DNA of 64,000 bases from Phascolarctobacterium sp. Lineage in GTDB: Bacteria; Bacillota; Negativicutes; Acidaminococcales; Acidaminococcaceae. Positions 18,091 to 26,507 of the stretch are shown here, in pieces; the first letter of the stretch is position 1; each line of letters opens with the position of its first letter. Under the pieces are notes generated by a model. It was not told the DNA's origin, did no database searches, and saw only the letters and a program-made list of their open reading frames with translations. The translations under genes were made by a program, and so were the position numbers. The stretch is taken from positions 124,001 to 188,000 of the forward strand of contig JAUNWI010000001.1 of the NCBI GenBank assembly GCA_030540395.1. Reading direction: 5' to 3'.

Positions 18091-18300
18091 TTATACTCTG
18101 TACACAACAGTAAGAACTAATTTATTGCAAGACAGACTTTGCTGTCTTACTACATATTTACGCACGTGCTTGTCCTGAAAATCCTCTTCATGGTCCCGGG
18201 GCGGCAAAAGCACCTCCACGGTAAACTCATAGCCGGCCTCTGTAAGGCGACGAGAAGCCTCCTCCAAGCTTAGTGCCAAAACATTAGGAGCGTCATTCAT
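18091..18300 (-). CDS. Small PASTA-like protein of unknown function
   Basis: 69 residues, no signal peptide. The pattern [20 protein letters not shown], then a strand region, then YVVRQQS...KLVLTVVY, resembles one PASTA repeat (short helix after a PNVLG-like start, later Q-x-x-G strand pairs). PASTA domains normally sit outside the cell on Ser/Thr kinases or PBPs, so a free cytosolic copy is unusual. The ribosome site is weak. It sits between frr and ferredoxin with short gaps. The similarity is by eye only. Confidence 0.6.
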   Translation of the reverse strand: MNDAPNVLALSLEEASRRLTEAGYEFTVEVLLPPRDHEEDFQDKHVRKYVVRQQSLSCNKLVLTVVYRV

Positions 18301-18326
18301 ATTTTTATCTGGTGGGAAATAGCGGC

Positions 18327-18889
18327 TTATACTTCCATTACTTCCTTTTCTTTATTGGCAGCTACAGAGTCAATATCCTTCATAATCTTATCGGTAATCT
18401 TTTGGATTTGCTCAGTACCCTTCTTAGCCTCGTCCTCAGTAATTTCCTTAGCCTTTTCTGCCTTCTTTACAGCGTCGTTAGCATCACGGCGCAGATTGCG
18501 GCATACAACGCGGAACTCTTCAGCCTTTTTGTGCACAACCTTAACCAAATCCTTACGACGCTCTTCAGTGAGCTGGGGCAGGTTCAGGCGGATGCACACG
18601 CCATCGCTGTTGGGGTTCAGGCCCAAATCAGAGGTCATGATTGCCTTTTCAATAGCCTTCAGCATGTTCTTTTCCCAAGGTTGTACCACGATCATGCGGG
18701 GTTCGGGAACGGTGACGCTGGCTACTTGGTTGATGGGAGTGGGAGAGCCATAATAATCTACCATGATTTTGTCCAGCAAAGCCGGAGTAGCGCGACCAGC
18801 GCGCAGGCTAGCCAAATCCACCTTTAAAGCATCAACGGATTTGTGCATTTTGCCTTCCATAGTGGTGGTGATTTCTTTTACAGTTGCCA

Positions 18890-18890
<1 letters not shown>
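18327..18890 (-). CDS. frr: Ribosome recycling factor
   Basis: It splits post-termination ribosomes together with EF-G. 187 residues, the standard length, matching throughout: the N-terminal [20 protein letters not shown], the [17 protein letters not shown] turn, and the C-terminal three-helix bundle region ([13 protein letters not shown]). The ATG overlaps the pyrH stop by one base, with GGTAGGAGG inside the pyrH end, so the two genes are translationally coupled. Confidence 0.97.
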
Positions 18891-19660
<770 letters not shown>

Positions 19661-19689
19661 TCAACAATTATACCATTTTTTCCTGCTTT

Positions 19690-19719
19690 ATTCTACACTA
19701 TTTGCGCCACAAATTTCAA
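19690..19719 (-). promoter_or_regulatory. Promoter of the pyrH operon
   Basis: TTGAAA (19714-19719), an 18-base spacer and TAGAAT (19690-19695). A second TATAAT nearer the gene (about 19668-19673) may be a further start site. Confidence 0.6.
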
Positions 19720-19768
19720 GATACTGTGAAACCAACAGCACAGTTTAATCTGGTCTTATAAAAAAATC

Positions 19769-19808
19769 ACTAATTGGCCATATCAATAGTACCAATTAGT
19801 CTTATAAT
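19769..19808 (+). promoter_or_regulatory. Inverted-repeat operator and -10 box of the ECF S-component gene
   Basis: ACTAATTGG (19769-19777) and its exact complement CCAATTAGT (19792-19800) are separated by 14 bases and end two bases before a perfect TATAAT (19803-19808). The -35 region lies inside the repeat and is poor. A dimeric regulator bound here would cover the promoter. It does not clearly match an operator that I know. Confidence 0.55.
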
Positions 19809-19857
19809 AGTGCTAACCAGTTATTTTACTTAGATTTTACAAGAGGGGAATCAGATC

Positions 19858-20391
19858 ATGGAAAAAACCTTAATACAAAAGAAAACCACTACTACCTATG
19901 CCATTTGCGTAACTGCTCTGTTCATGGCATTAAACATTTTGATGAGCTCCTTCGGCGTACCCGTGCCCGGCGGACGCTGCTATTTAAACGATGTTATTAT
20001 CTGTACCGCAGCCATTCTTTTAGATGACACCAAGTCCGCTTTCTTAGTTGGCGGTGTGGGCGCCTTTTTGGGTGATTTGTTCTTTTATCCCACCCCCATG
20101 TTTGTGTCCCTGGCTACCCATGGCCTGCAGGCTGTAGTGATTTGCCTTGTGGCGCACAAGGCTGCCAACAAAGAGGTTACCTTCAAAAATGCCGCTTGGG
20201 GTGTTTTCTTAGGTGCCATCATCATGGTTGTGGGCTATTCCCTAGGCCGCGCCTTTATTTATAGCACTCCCTATTATGCCTACATTAAGCTGCCCTACCA
20301 AATCTTACAAGCAGCTGTGGGTGCCATTGGCGGCCTATTGCTCTGCTTCAAGGGTGGCCTTTTAGATGCCTTTGAAAAAATGAAAAAGTAA
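19858..20391 (+). CDS. ECF transporter S-component (substrate-binding membrane subunit)
   Basis: 177 residues with about five to six membrane helices and a lysine-rich C-terminus. The AFLVGGVGAFLGDLFFYPTP segment and the early ATALFMALNILMS-like first helix resemble the ECF-ribofla_trS/COG4720 type of S-component. Such proteins bind a vitamin or precursor and dock onto shared EcfA/A'/T subunits, which are not in this window. The substrate cannot be told from sequence. GAGGGG precedes the ATG; a terminator follows; a 9-bp inverted repeat covers the promoter, so expression is probably repressor-controlled. Confidence 0.75.
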   Translation: MEKTLIQKKTTTTYAICVTALFMALNILMSSFGVPVPGGRCYLNDVIICTAAILLDDTKSAFLVGGVGAFLGDLFFYPTPMFVSLATHGLQAVVICLVAHKAANKEVTFKNAAWGVFLGAIIMVVGYSLGRAFIYSTPYYAYIKLPYQILQAAVGAIGGLLLCFKGGLLDAFEKMKK

Positions 20392-20403
20392 ACTTGTATA
20401 GGA

Positions 20404-20442
20404 AAGCCGTGAAGCCTTTTTCAGGCCTCACGGCTTTTTTGT
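20404..20442 (+). terminator. Terminator after the ECF S-component gene
   Basis: AAGCCGTGAAGCCT pairs with AGGCCTCACGGCTT (one bulge), followed by TTTTTT. Confidence 0.85.
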
Positions 20443-20469
20443 ACTCAAAATAAAACTGGGAATGAACTG

Positions 20470-21117
20470 CTAGCTCTTCAATTCATTATTCACTACGAAG
20501 AGCACCCATTGGGCAATATTGGTAGCGTGGTCCGCAATGCGCTCCACATATTTGGCAATCATCAGATAGTCCACATATTGGGGCACCAGCTGGGGATACT
20601 GCTGCATTAACGCCGTCAAATCCTGACGCATCTGGCGAAAATAAGCATCCACCTCATCATCGGTAGCCATAACCTTTTGTGCCAAATTTACATCGTTTTC
20701 ACTGATAGCAGAGATGCTATCATACACCATTTGCCGCATCACCTTGAGCATGTCCATGAAATTTTCCGGCATGGGCACATGCTCCTTTTCAGCCAAGCGC
20801 AAGGTATATTGGCTAATATCGCTGCAATGGTCCGCAATACGCTCCATATCCCCCACCAGCTTTAGGCAGGAGGCTATTTCCCGCCAATCCGTAGCCACAG
20901 GTGTTTGTGTCAGTACCAGCTCCAAGCATTGGCGCTCAATATCTACCTCGCTGTTATCAAAATCATCATCGCCACCAATAATGGCTTGAGCCAAGGACAC
21001 ATCCTTGTTTTCCAAATTATCGATGACCTTGTCCAGAGCCTCCTCCAAATCGACACCCATGACCCTTACACTGTTTAAGAGCAGTGCCATTTGCTCTGCA
21101 AATTTATTTCTCACCAT
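20470..21117 (-). CDS. phoU: Phosphate-transport regulator PhoU
   Basis: A cytosolic all-helical protein (two PhoU three-helix repeats, about residues 10-100 and 115-205). It links the Pst transporter to the PhoR kinase and dampens phosphate uptake. 215 residues. Metal-binding-type motifs occur in each half: DMERIADHCSDI and YVERIADHATNIAQW. It is last in the operon pstS-pstC-pstA-pstB-phoU. AAAGGAG lies a little far (13 bases) from the ATG. Confidence 0.95.
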   Translation of the reverse strand: MVRNKFAEQMALLLNSVRVMGVDLEEALDKVIDNLENKDVSLAQAIIGGDDDFDNSEVDIERQCLELVLTQTPVATDWREIASCLKLVGDMERIADHCSDISQYTLRLAEKEHVPMPENFMDMLKVMRQMVYDSISAISENDVNLAQKVMATDDEVDAYFRQMRQDLTALMQQYPQLVPQYVDYLMIAKYVERIADHATNIAQWVLFVVNNELKS

Positions 21118-21184
21118 AATCTATTCTTTACTCCTTTGCCTAACGCTTGTTTTATGAAAAAAAGATTCTTACTAAGCCACAAGC

Positions 21185-21958
21185 TTAACCGAAACGACCG
21201 CTGATGTAATCCTCGGTCTTTTTATTGTGGGGATTGGCAAAAATGTCCTTAGTATGGTTAAATTCGATTAAATCGCCTAACAGGAAAAAGGCAGTTTTGT
21301 CGCTGATGCGAGCCGCCTGCTGCATGTTGTGGGTTACGATAACAATAGTATAATTCTCCTTCAGCTCCAGAGCCAAATCCTCAATCTTCATGGTAGAGAT
21401 AGGGTCTAGAGCGCTGGTGGGCTCGTCCATCAAAAGCACCTCCGGCTGCACAGCCAAAGCGCGGGCAATGCACAGGCGCTGCTGTTGGCCGCCACTAAAG
21501 CCCAAGGCGCTCTTGTTGAGCCTATCCTTGCACTCCTCCCAAATGGCTGCTTGACGCAGGCTGCGCTCCACGATTTCATCCAGCTCTGCCTTACTATGAA
21601 TGCCATGAGTGCGGGGACCAAAGGCAATATTATCATACACGCTCATGGGAAAGGGATTGGGCTTTTGGAAAACCATGCCCACCCGCTTGCGCAGTGTGTT
21701 CACATCATCATTAGCAAAAATATCGTCACCATCTAGCAGTACCTTGCCCTCAATGCGACAGCCCTCCACCAAATCATTCATACGATTCAAGCTCTTGAGC
21801 AGTGTGGATTTGCCACAGCCGGAGGGACCAATAAAGGCAGTGATTTCCTTCTCCTTGATGTCCATGTTGATACCATGCAGGGCGTGAAAATCACCATAAT
21901 ACAAGTTTAAATTATCTATCAAAAGCTTCGTTCTCGCTTCTTGCTCGTTCCTATTCAT
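21185..21958 (-). CDS. pstB: Phosphate ABC transporter ATP-binding protein
   Basis: The ATPase of the high-affinity phosphate importer. 257 residues with all ABC motifs: Walker [11 protein letters not shown]-loop [10 protein letters not shown], signature [16 protein letters not shown], Walker [14 protein letters not shown] and the switch His in IVTHNMQQ. PstB-specific features are the [14 protein letters not shown] segment and the C-terminal HTKDIFANP region. The start is the ATG just inside a GTG; either is possible. It follows pstA by a few bases. Confidence 0.97.
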   Translation of the reverse strand: MNRNEQEARTKLLIDNLNLYYGDFHALHGINMDIKEKEITAFIGPSGCGKSTLLKSLNRMNDLVEGCRIEGKVLLDGDDIFANDDVNTLRKRVGMVFQKPNPFPMSVYDNIAFGPRTHGIHSKAELDEIVERSLRQAAIWEECKDRLNKSALGFSGGQQQRLCIARALAVQPEVLLMDEPTSALDPISTMKIEDLALELKENYTIVIVTHNMQQAARISDKTAFFLLGDLIEFNHTKDIFANPHNKKTEDYISGRFG

Positions 21959-21962
21959 CACT

Positions 21963-22814
21963 TTAGTTTCCTTTCATCAGCTTTTTCGCTACACGGGCGC
22001 TGGCAGCGTTAATACCAATCACAATCAATACCAAAACCACCGCTGTGGCATATGCTTGCTTCATATAGAGGCCTTCGCTGGCCAGCACGTACATGTGCAC
22101 AGCCAAGGTGCGACCGGAGCTCATCACATTGGTGGGCAGCGCAGCCACTGTGCCGGCGGTGTAAATTAGGGCCGCCGTCTCGCCTACGATACGGCCAATG
22201 CCCAAAATTACGCCTGCTAGAATGCCCGGCACCGCCGAGGGCAGCACCACGGCAAACACTGTGCGCAGCTTGCCTGCGCCCAGGCCGTAGCTGCCCTCGC
22301 GATAGCTGTCGGGCACAGCCTTCAAGGCCTCCTCCGTGGTGCGCATGATGAGGGGAAGAATCATGATGGCCACGGTGCAGGAGCCTGCCAAAAGCGAATA
22401 CCCTAGCTTCAGATAGGTGACGAAAAACAGCATACCAAAAAGGCCGTAGACAATGGAGGGAATGCCACTTAGTGTATCGGCAGTTACGCGCACCACGTTG
22501 ACGATTCTATTGCCTCTTTTTGCGTATTCAACCAGATAAATAGCAGCAAAAATGCCCAAGGGAGTGGCCATAAGCAGCGTCAAAACAACCATAATGAGAG
22601 TGTCCAGCATGGCCGGGAACATGGACACGTTTTCCGTGCTGTATTCCAGCTCAAAAAGCTTGGGATTCAAATTGGGCAGTCCTTGCCACAGGATGTAGAA
22701 TAAAAGGAAGGCCAGGGATAAAAAGGTTACCGCCGCAGCGAACCATACGCAGCCCAACAGCAGCACGGACACAGGGTCCTTGCCATAACGATACATAGCT
22801 TTGGAAAAATTCAT
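21963..22814 (-). CDS. pstA: Phosphate ABC transporter permease
   Basis: An inner-membrane permease of 283 residues with about six membrane helices and the BPD_transp_1 EAA loop ([20 protein letters not shown]...[18 protein letters not shown]). It forms the channel together with PstC. The ATG overlaps the pstC stop by four bases (ATGA). Confidence 0.95.
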   Translation of the reverse strand: MNFSKAMYRYGKDPVSVLLLGCVWFAAAVTFLSLAFLLFYILWQGLPNLNPKLFELEYSTENVSMFPAMLDTLIMVVLTLLMATPLGIFAAIYLVEYAKRGNRIVNVVRVTADTLSGIPSIVYGLFGMLFFVTYLKLGYSLLAGSCTVAIMILPLIMRTTEEALKAVPDSYREGSYGLGAGKLRTVFAVVLPSAVPGILAGVILGIGRIVGETAALIYTAGTVAALPTNVMSSGRTLAVHMYVLASEGLYMKQAYATAVVLVLIVIGINAASARVAKKLMKGN

Positions 22815-23665
22815 TGCTGCACCACCTTACCCTTCAAATAGGAGAAGGTCAAATTAATGAGCATGATGAAGATAAATAGCACTACCGCAGTGGCAATCAG
22901 CGCATCGCGATGCAAATCTGCTGCATAACCCATCTCGATAACGATGTTGGTGGTCATGGTGCGCACGCCCTCTAAGAGGCCCTGGGGCATGCGGGCCTGG
23001 TTGCCCGCCACCATAATCACCGCCATGGTTTCACCAATGGCGCGGCCCACGCCCAAAATGATGGCTGCCATAATGCCGGATTTCGCCGCCGGCACCACCG
23101 TGAAGAACACGCTACGCACATGGCCTGCGCCCAGTGCCAGCGCACCTTCGTAATAGCTGTCAGGCACTGCCCTCAGCGCCGCCTCGGCCACGCTGATCAG
23201 CGTGGGCAAAATCATCATGCCCAGCAGCAACGATGCCGTCAGCATGCTGCTGCCGGTGCCGCCAAAGGTATCCCTAATAAAGGGCACCAACACTACTAAG
23301 CCAAAAAAGCCATAGATTACAGAAGGAATACCTGCCAGCAGCTCCACTGCTGGCTTTAAAAATTTGTAAACGCCACTGGGGCAAAAGCGAGCCATAAAAA
23401 TTGCTGTCAAAATGCCAATGGGAACGCCCGTGATGCAGGCCCCCAGAGTGACGTAGATACTGCCCATAATCATGGGCAAAATGCCATAGATATCATTATT
23501 AGGTCGCCATTTTTGTCCTAGAAGGAAATCGCTGATGCCGATTTTACCAATGGTCGGCAAACCGTTGGCAAAGAGGAAAAAGCAAATCATAGCAACCAAA
23601 GCAATGGAAGCACAGGCCGCAGCTAAAAATACCAGCTGCATTATTTTTTCTTTATTCTTATTCAT
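22811..23665 (-). CDS. pstC: Phosphate ABC transporter permease
   Basis: The partner permease, 284 residues, six membrane helices, with its own EAA loop (AEAALRAVPDSYYEGALALG...ILGVGRAIGETMAV). I chose the ATG at 23663-23665, with AAGGA 8 bases before it; the open frame upstream has no family similarity. It is separated from pstS by 140 bases containing a terminator-like hairpin, so it is probably transcribed at a lower level than pstS. Confidence 0.94.
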   Translation of the reverse strand: MNKNKEKIMQLVFLAAACASIALVAMICFFLFANGLPTIGKIGISDFLLGQKWRPNNDIYGILPMIMGSIYVTLGACITGVPIGILTAIFMARFCPSGVYKFLKPAVELLAGIPSVIYGFFGLVVLVPFIRDTFGGTGSSMLTASLLLGMMILPTLISVAEAALRAVPDSYYEGALALGAGHVRSVFFTVVPAAKSGIMAAIILGVGRAIGETMAVIMVAGNQARMPQGLLEGVRTMTTNIVIEMGYAADLHRDALIATAVVLFIFIMLINLTFSYLKGKVVQQ

Positions 23666-23734
23666 AACACAAATCCTTATCTCCTTGCCGGAGCTATATA
23701 TGCAAACGCACAAGGCGCTTTTATAACTAGATAT

Positions 23735-23760
23735 AAAGAAAGGGGCGAATAATCGCCCCT
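23735..23760 (-). terminator. Intercistronic terminator between pstS and pstC
   Basis: On the minus strand AGGGGCGA and TCGCCCCT form an 8-bp stem with a TTAT loop, followed by TTCTTTAT. The T run is imperfect, so partial read-through into pstC is likely. That would set pstS expression above the permease and ATPase. Confidence 0.7.
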
Positions 23761-23805
23761 ATTTTACGTGGAGTGCAGCTGCTACCCCCGTTGTTTGATT
23801 CCCTA

Positions 23806-24687
23806 TTATTGGGCCAGCTTATCCCAGGTGGTTACTTTACCGGTGAAGATATCAGCAACCTGGGCTTTGGTCAGATTATCAACCTTGCTGCCCTTATTAA
23901 CAATTACAGCAATGCCATCAGTAGCGATGACGGTGGCTTTAATGCCAGCATCAATTTCACTTTTCTTCAAAGCTCTGGAAGCCATGCCGATGTTGCAAAT
24001 GCCGCTGATAGCAGCCTTAACACCGGTGGTGGAGTCGCTTTGCTGTACTTCGATGTTTACATCAGGATTCAGTTTTTTATAGGCTTCCTTCAGTTTTTCC
24101 ATAGCCGGAGTTACGGAAGAGGAGCCTGCAACTACGATTTTACCGGATTTTTTGTTTGCAGTGTAGTTAGCAGCCTTATCATTGCCAATGTAGCCAGCCT
24201 TGGAAACAACCTCCTGGCCTTGCTTGGACAGAATGAAATCGATGAAATCCTTGGTGATGGCATTGGGCTCGCCCTTGGTTACGATATTGAAGGGACGGGA
24301 AATTTTGTAAGCTCCACTCTTCACATTAGCAGCGGTAGCTTCAGCTCCATCAATCTTCAGGCCCTTAACGGTGTCGTTTAAGGAGCCCAGAGAAATATAA
24401 CCAATGGCGTCCTTGTTGCCTGCCACAGTGGTCATCATTACAGCAGTGCTGTTGGTAATAGAAGCGCTTTCGGTGGTCATATCAATCTTTTTGCCATCCT
24501 TCTTTTGCTCGATGCCAAAAAGCTCAATGAAGGCGCCGCGGGTGCCGCTGCCGTCCTCACGGGATACGACTACAATTTTGTTACCTGCTGCCTTTTTGTC
24601 TTCTGCTTTTTTATCAGAGCCACAGCCCAGTGCACCTAAAGCTACAATGGCAGCCAATCCTAAACATGCAAGCTTATTTACTTTCAT
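23806..24687 (-). CDS. pstS: Phosphate-binding lipoprotein PstS, apparently circularly permuted
   Basis: A periplasmic phosphate-binding protein anchored by a lipobox (VALGALGC, Cys near residue 22). 293 residues, strong GGAGG site. Every expected PstS block is present but in swapped order. After the lipoprotein linker it starts with KIVVVSREDGSGTRGAFIEL, AIGYISLGSLNDTVKGLKI and the SRPFNIVTKGEP...DFIDFILSKQGQEVV region, which in ordinary PstS form the C-terminal half. Then comes KIVVAGSSSVTPAMEKLKE, the TTGVKAAISGICNIGMASRAL phosphate-site region and IATDGIAVIVNKGSKVDNLT, normally the N-terminal half. The protein ends at FTGKVTTWDKLAQ, which normally precedes the SREDGSGT block. Function as phosphate binder is supported by the operon and the PHO-box promoter. 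Confidence 0.92.
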   Translation of the reverse strand: MKVNKLACLGLAAIVALGALGCGSDKKAEDKKAAGNKIVVVSREDGSGTRGAFIELFGIEQKKDGKKIDMTTESASITNSTAVMMTTVAGNKDAIGYISLGSLNDTVKGLKIDGAEATAANVKSGAYKISRPFNIVTKGEPNAITKDFIDFILSKQGQEVVSKAGYIGNDKAANYTANKKSGKIVVAGSSSVTPAMEKLKEAYKKLNPDVNIEVQQSDSTTGVKAAISGICNIGMASRALKKSEIDAGIKATVIATDGIAVIVNKGSKVDNLTKAQVADIFTGKVTTWDKLAQ

Positions 24688-24729
24688 TTCTTTTTTCCTC
24701 CTTCAACCATCTTTGTGGTTTCTGAGGAT

Positions 24730-24783
24730 AGTATACCAAGCTATTGTTAAGGAAATATTAGGGCTGTGTAAAAGACAAGTAAA
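24730..24783 (-). promoter_or_regulatory. PHO-box-like promoter of the pst operon
   Basis: On the minus strand four hexamers recur exactly every 11 bases: TTTACT (24778-24783), TTTACA (24767-24772), CTAATA (24756-24761) and TTAACA (24745-24750). A TATACT -10 (24730-24735) starts 9 bases after the last one. The consensus TT(A/T)ACA with 5-base spacers is the PhoP box of Bacillus-type phosphate regulation, and the array takes the place of a -35. Only the third repeat is degenerate. The regulator is not encoded next to it. Confidence 0.72.
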
Positions 24784-24816
24784 ATAAAAAACCGCTACCT
24801 AAAGTAGATAGCGGTT
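24781..24816 (-). terminator. Terminator of the pyrimidine operon
   Basis: On the minus strand AACCGCTA and TAGCGGTT form an 8-bp stem, followed by TTTTTTATTTT. It lies downstream of pyrE and touches the PHO-box array of pstS. Confidence 0.82.
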
Positions 24817-24845
24817 TAATGAAATATCTCTTATAACTTTAAAAA

Positions 24846-24936
24846 CGCAGAGAAGGTACCAGATACGAGGAAGGGCGACGACGACGTATCGGAAATACTC
24901 CTAGGAGCCCTGACGAAGTAGATGGTGCCTTGTATG
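24846..24936. ncRNA. Structured 90-base element in the 3' region of the pyr operon
   Basis: Nested pairings are visible: AAGGTACCA (24853-24861) with TGGTGCCTT (24923-24931, one G-U); AGGGC (24872-24876) with GCCCT (24907-24911); GTAT-CGGAA-ATAC (24886-24898) as a tip hairpin; and an exact palindrome CTCCTAGGAG (24898-24907) that competes with it. It is not coding in any frame with a ribosome site. It lies just after the pyrE stop and before the terminator. I have the impression that similar sequences recur in other gut Firmicutes, but cannot confirm this. It could be a dispersed repeat, a 3'-UTR element or a small RNA. Confidence 0.5.
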
Positions 24937-24941
24937 CATTT

Positions 24942-25526
24942 TTATTTACCAGTGCGGCCACGTTTAGTGAAGGGTATACCTTTAGCGCACAGCGGGCAGG
25001 AATCGGGTTGGAAGGTTTCAACATTCAGGTGCAGCAAAGCTTCGGTGCGCACACCAAAATCAACCTTGCCACCGCTGCGGTCTACCAACAAGCCTACGCC
25101 TACCAGCTCGCCGCCGCATTCCTTAACAACCTCCATAACCTCTTTCACGCTGCCACCGGTGGTAACAATATCTTCTACAACCAGCACGCGGGTACCAGCG
25201 GGGATTTGAAAGCCACGGCGCAGGGTCATCTTGCCGTTTTCACGCTCGGTGAAGATAGCGCGGGTACCCAGTGCCTTGCCAACTTCATGAGCCAGCAGAA
25301 TGCCGCCGGTCATGGGGCCTACTACCAATTCTACGTTGTCGTTTTCATAACGACGAGCGATTTCCTGGCACAGGCGCTCGGTGTATTTAGGATGTTGCAG
25401 TACGTTGAATTTTTCAACATACATGGGGCTATGCAGGCCGCTGGTCAGCAGGAAGTGGCCGTGGAGCACAGCTTCAGTTTCTTCGAGCATTTTAAGAACG
25501 TCTTTTTCAGCTAAAATCTCTGCCAT
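24942..25526 (-). CDS. pyrE: Orotate phosphoribosyltransferase
   Basis: It makes OMP from orotate and PRPP, the fifth step of pyrimidine synthesis. 194 residues. The PRPP loop VLVVEDIVTTGGSVKEV (about residues 116-132) and the ELVVGPMTGGILLAHEVGKAL segment are diagnostic. The C-terminus carries a CPLC pair typical of this longer Firmicute subgroup. Start: the ATG at 25524-25526, with AAAGGAG 8 bases upstream; the 11 upstream codons are outside the family. It is the last gene of the operon. Confidence 0.95.
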   Translation of the reverse strand: MAEILAEKDVLKMLEETEAVLHGHFLLTSGLHSPMYVEKFNVLQHPKYTERLCQEIARRYENDNVELVVGPMTGGILLAHEVGKALGTRAIFTERENGKMTLRRGFQIPAGTRVLVVEDIVTTGGSVKEVMEVVKECGGELVGVGLLVDRSGGKVDFGVRTEALLHLNVETFQPDSCPLCAKGIPFTKRGRTGK

Positions 25527-25559
25527 TGATATATCTCCTTTATTCACAATATTTCCCAT

Positions 25560-25642
25560 TTTGGCTCCCCTTGCAAGGGGAGCTGTCAGCTGCGCACTAA
25601 TGAATGTTTAGCGCCATTTTCATTGCAGCTGACTGAGGGGTT
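25560..25642. repeat. Palindromic intergenic repeat A (pyrE-pyrF gap)
   Basis: The whole gap is a two-hairpin element: the perfect palindrome GCTCCCCTTGCAAGGGGAGC (25564-25583), then GTCAGCTGC and GCAGCTGAC around a variable loop, ending in CTGAGGGGTT. On the minus strand it starts at the pyrF stop codon. It shares the layout of repeat B (stem of CTCCC-type, then TGTC...GACTGAGG). Confidence 0.7.
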
Positions 25643-26354
25643 ACGCTTGAATTTCTTCTACAATTGCCAATGCAGCAGCTTGTCTGTCTTCCGCCTTAGT
25701 AATGGGACGACCTACTACGATATGGCTGGAGCCGTTTTTGAAGGCGCCGGCGGGAGTGGCCACGCGGCTTTGGTCATCCAAAGACGCGCCGGCAGGACGC
25801 ACGCCGGGGGTAACAATCAAAAAGTCCGGGCCGCAGGCCTCGCGGATGCCGGCAGCTTCCCGCGGGGAAGCAACCACGCCATCCATGCCGGCCTCCTTGG
25901 CCAGCTTAGCCAAGCTGATTACCTGCTCGGCAATAGTGTTCTTGTAGTTCAAATCAGCAAATTGCTCGTCGTCCATGCTGGTGAGAATGGTCACAGCAAT
26001 CAGCTTGGGAGCCGGGCGACCTGCTTTGGCGGCAGCCTCACGGACTGCCTTCACAGCCTCGCCCATCATCTTTTTGCCGCCTACAGCATGCACGTTCATC
26101 ATATCCGCACCCAAATCGCTGAGCACAGTTAATGCATGAGCTACAGTATTAGGAATGTCCTGCAGCTTCAAATCCAAGAAAACATGCTTGCCTTGCGCTT
26201 TTAAGAAGGTGATGATTTCGCTGCCCACTGCGTAGTACAGCTCCATGCCCACCTTGTAGTAGCTAACGGCTTCGCCCAGCTCCAGCACGCAAGCCTTCGC
26301 TTGCTCCAAAGTGGGGAAATCCAGCGCTACGATTAATCTATCATCATGTTTCAT
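25641..26354 (-). CDS. pyrF: Orotidine 5'-phosphate decarboxylase
   Basis: The last step to UMP. 237 residues, a TIM-barrel enzyme. The catalytic motif FLDLKLQDIPNTVAHAL contains the Asp-x-Lys-x-x-Asp array (about residues 59-64). The N-terminal LIVALDFPTLEQA and the C-terminal phosphate-binding VGRPITKA are typical of the type 1 family. TAAGGAG precedes the ATG. It is flanked on both sides by palindromic repeats within the operon. Confidence 0.96.
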   Translation of the reverse strand: MKHDDRLIVALDFPTLEQAKACVLELGEAVSYYKVGMELYYAVGSEIITFLKAQGKHVFLDLKLQDIPNTVAHALTVLSDLGADMMNVHAVGGKKMMGEAVKAVREAAAKAGRPAPKLIAVTILTSMDDEQFADLNYKNTIAEQVISLAKLAKEAGMDGVVASPREAAGIREACGPDFLIVTPGVRPAGASLDDQSRVATPAGAFKNGSSHIVVGRPITKAEDRQAAALAIVEEIQA

Positions 26355-26370
26355 TTAGTAATCTCCTTAA

Positions 26371-26506
26371 AATTCCTCCACCACTTCGTGGTCCCCCTCC
26401 CTTTGCAAAGGGAGGCTATCTTCTCGCATAGTATAGCATAAAGGCTCCCTTTCTAAAGGGAGCTGTCTTAAGCAATTTACGCTAGTAAATTGCGGACTGA
26501 GGAATT
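26371..26506. repeat. Palindromic intergenic repeat B (pyrF-pyrD gap)
   Basis: A 136-base element with 8-bp terminal inverted repeats AATTCCTC (26371-26378) and GAGGAATT (26499-26506). Inside are the 20-base palindrome CCTCCCTTTGCAAAGGGAGG (26396-26415), a near-perfect copy of it (26444-26463), and a 9-bp hairpin GCAATTTAC-GCTA-GTAAATTGC. It has the same architecture as repeat A, so it probably belongs to a MITE- or REP-like family that does not stop transcription of the operon. Confidence 0.7.
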
Positions 26507-26507
26507 A

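Noticed and set aside
23767..24687. Two separate half-genes or a frameshift explaining the odd PstS order
   Set aside because: The frame is continuous for 293 codons with one lipoprotein signal and one strong ribosome site, and each block occurs once.
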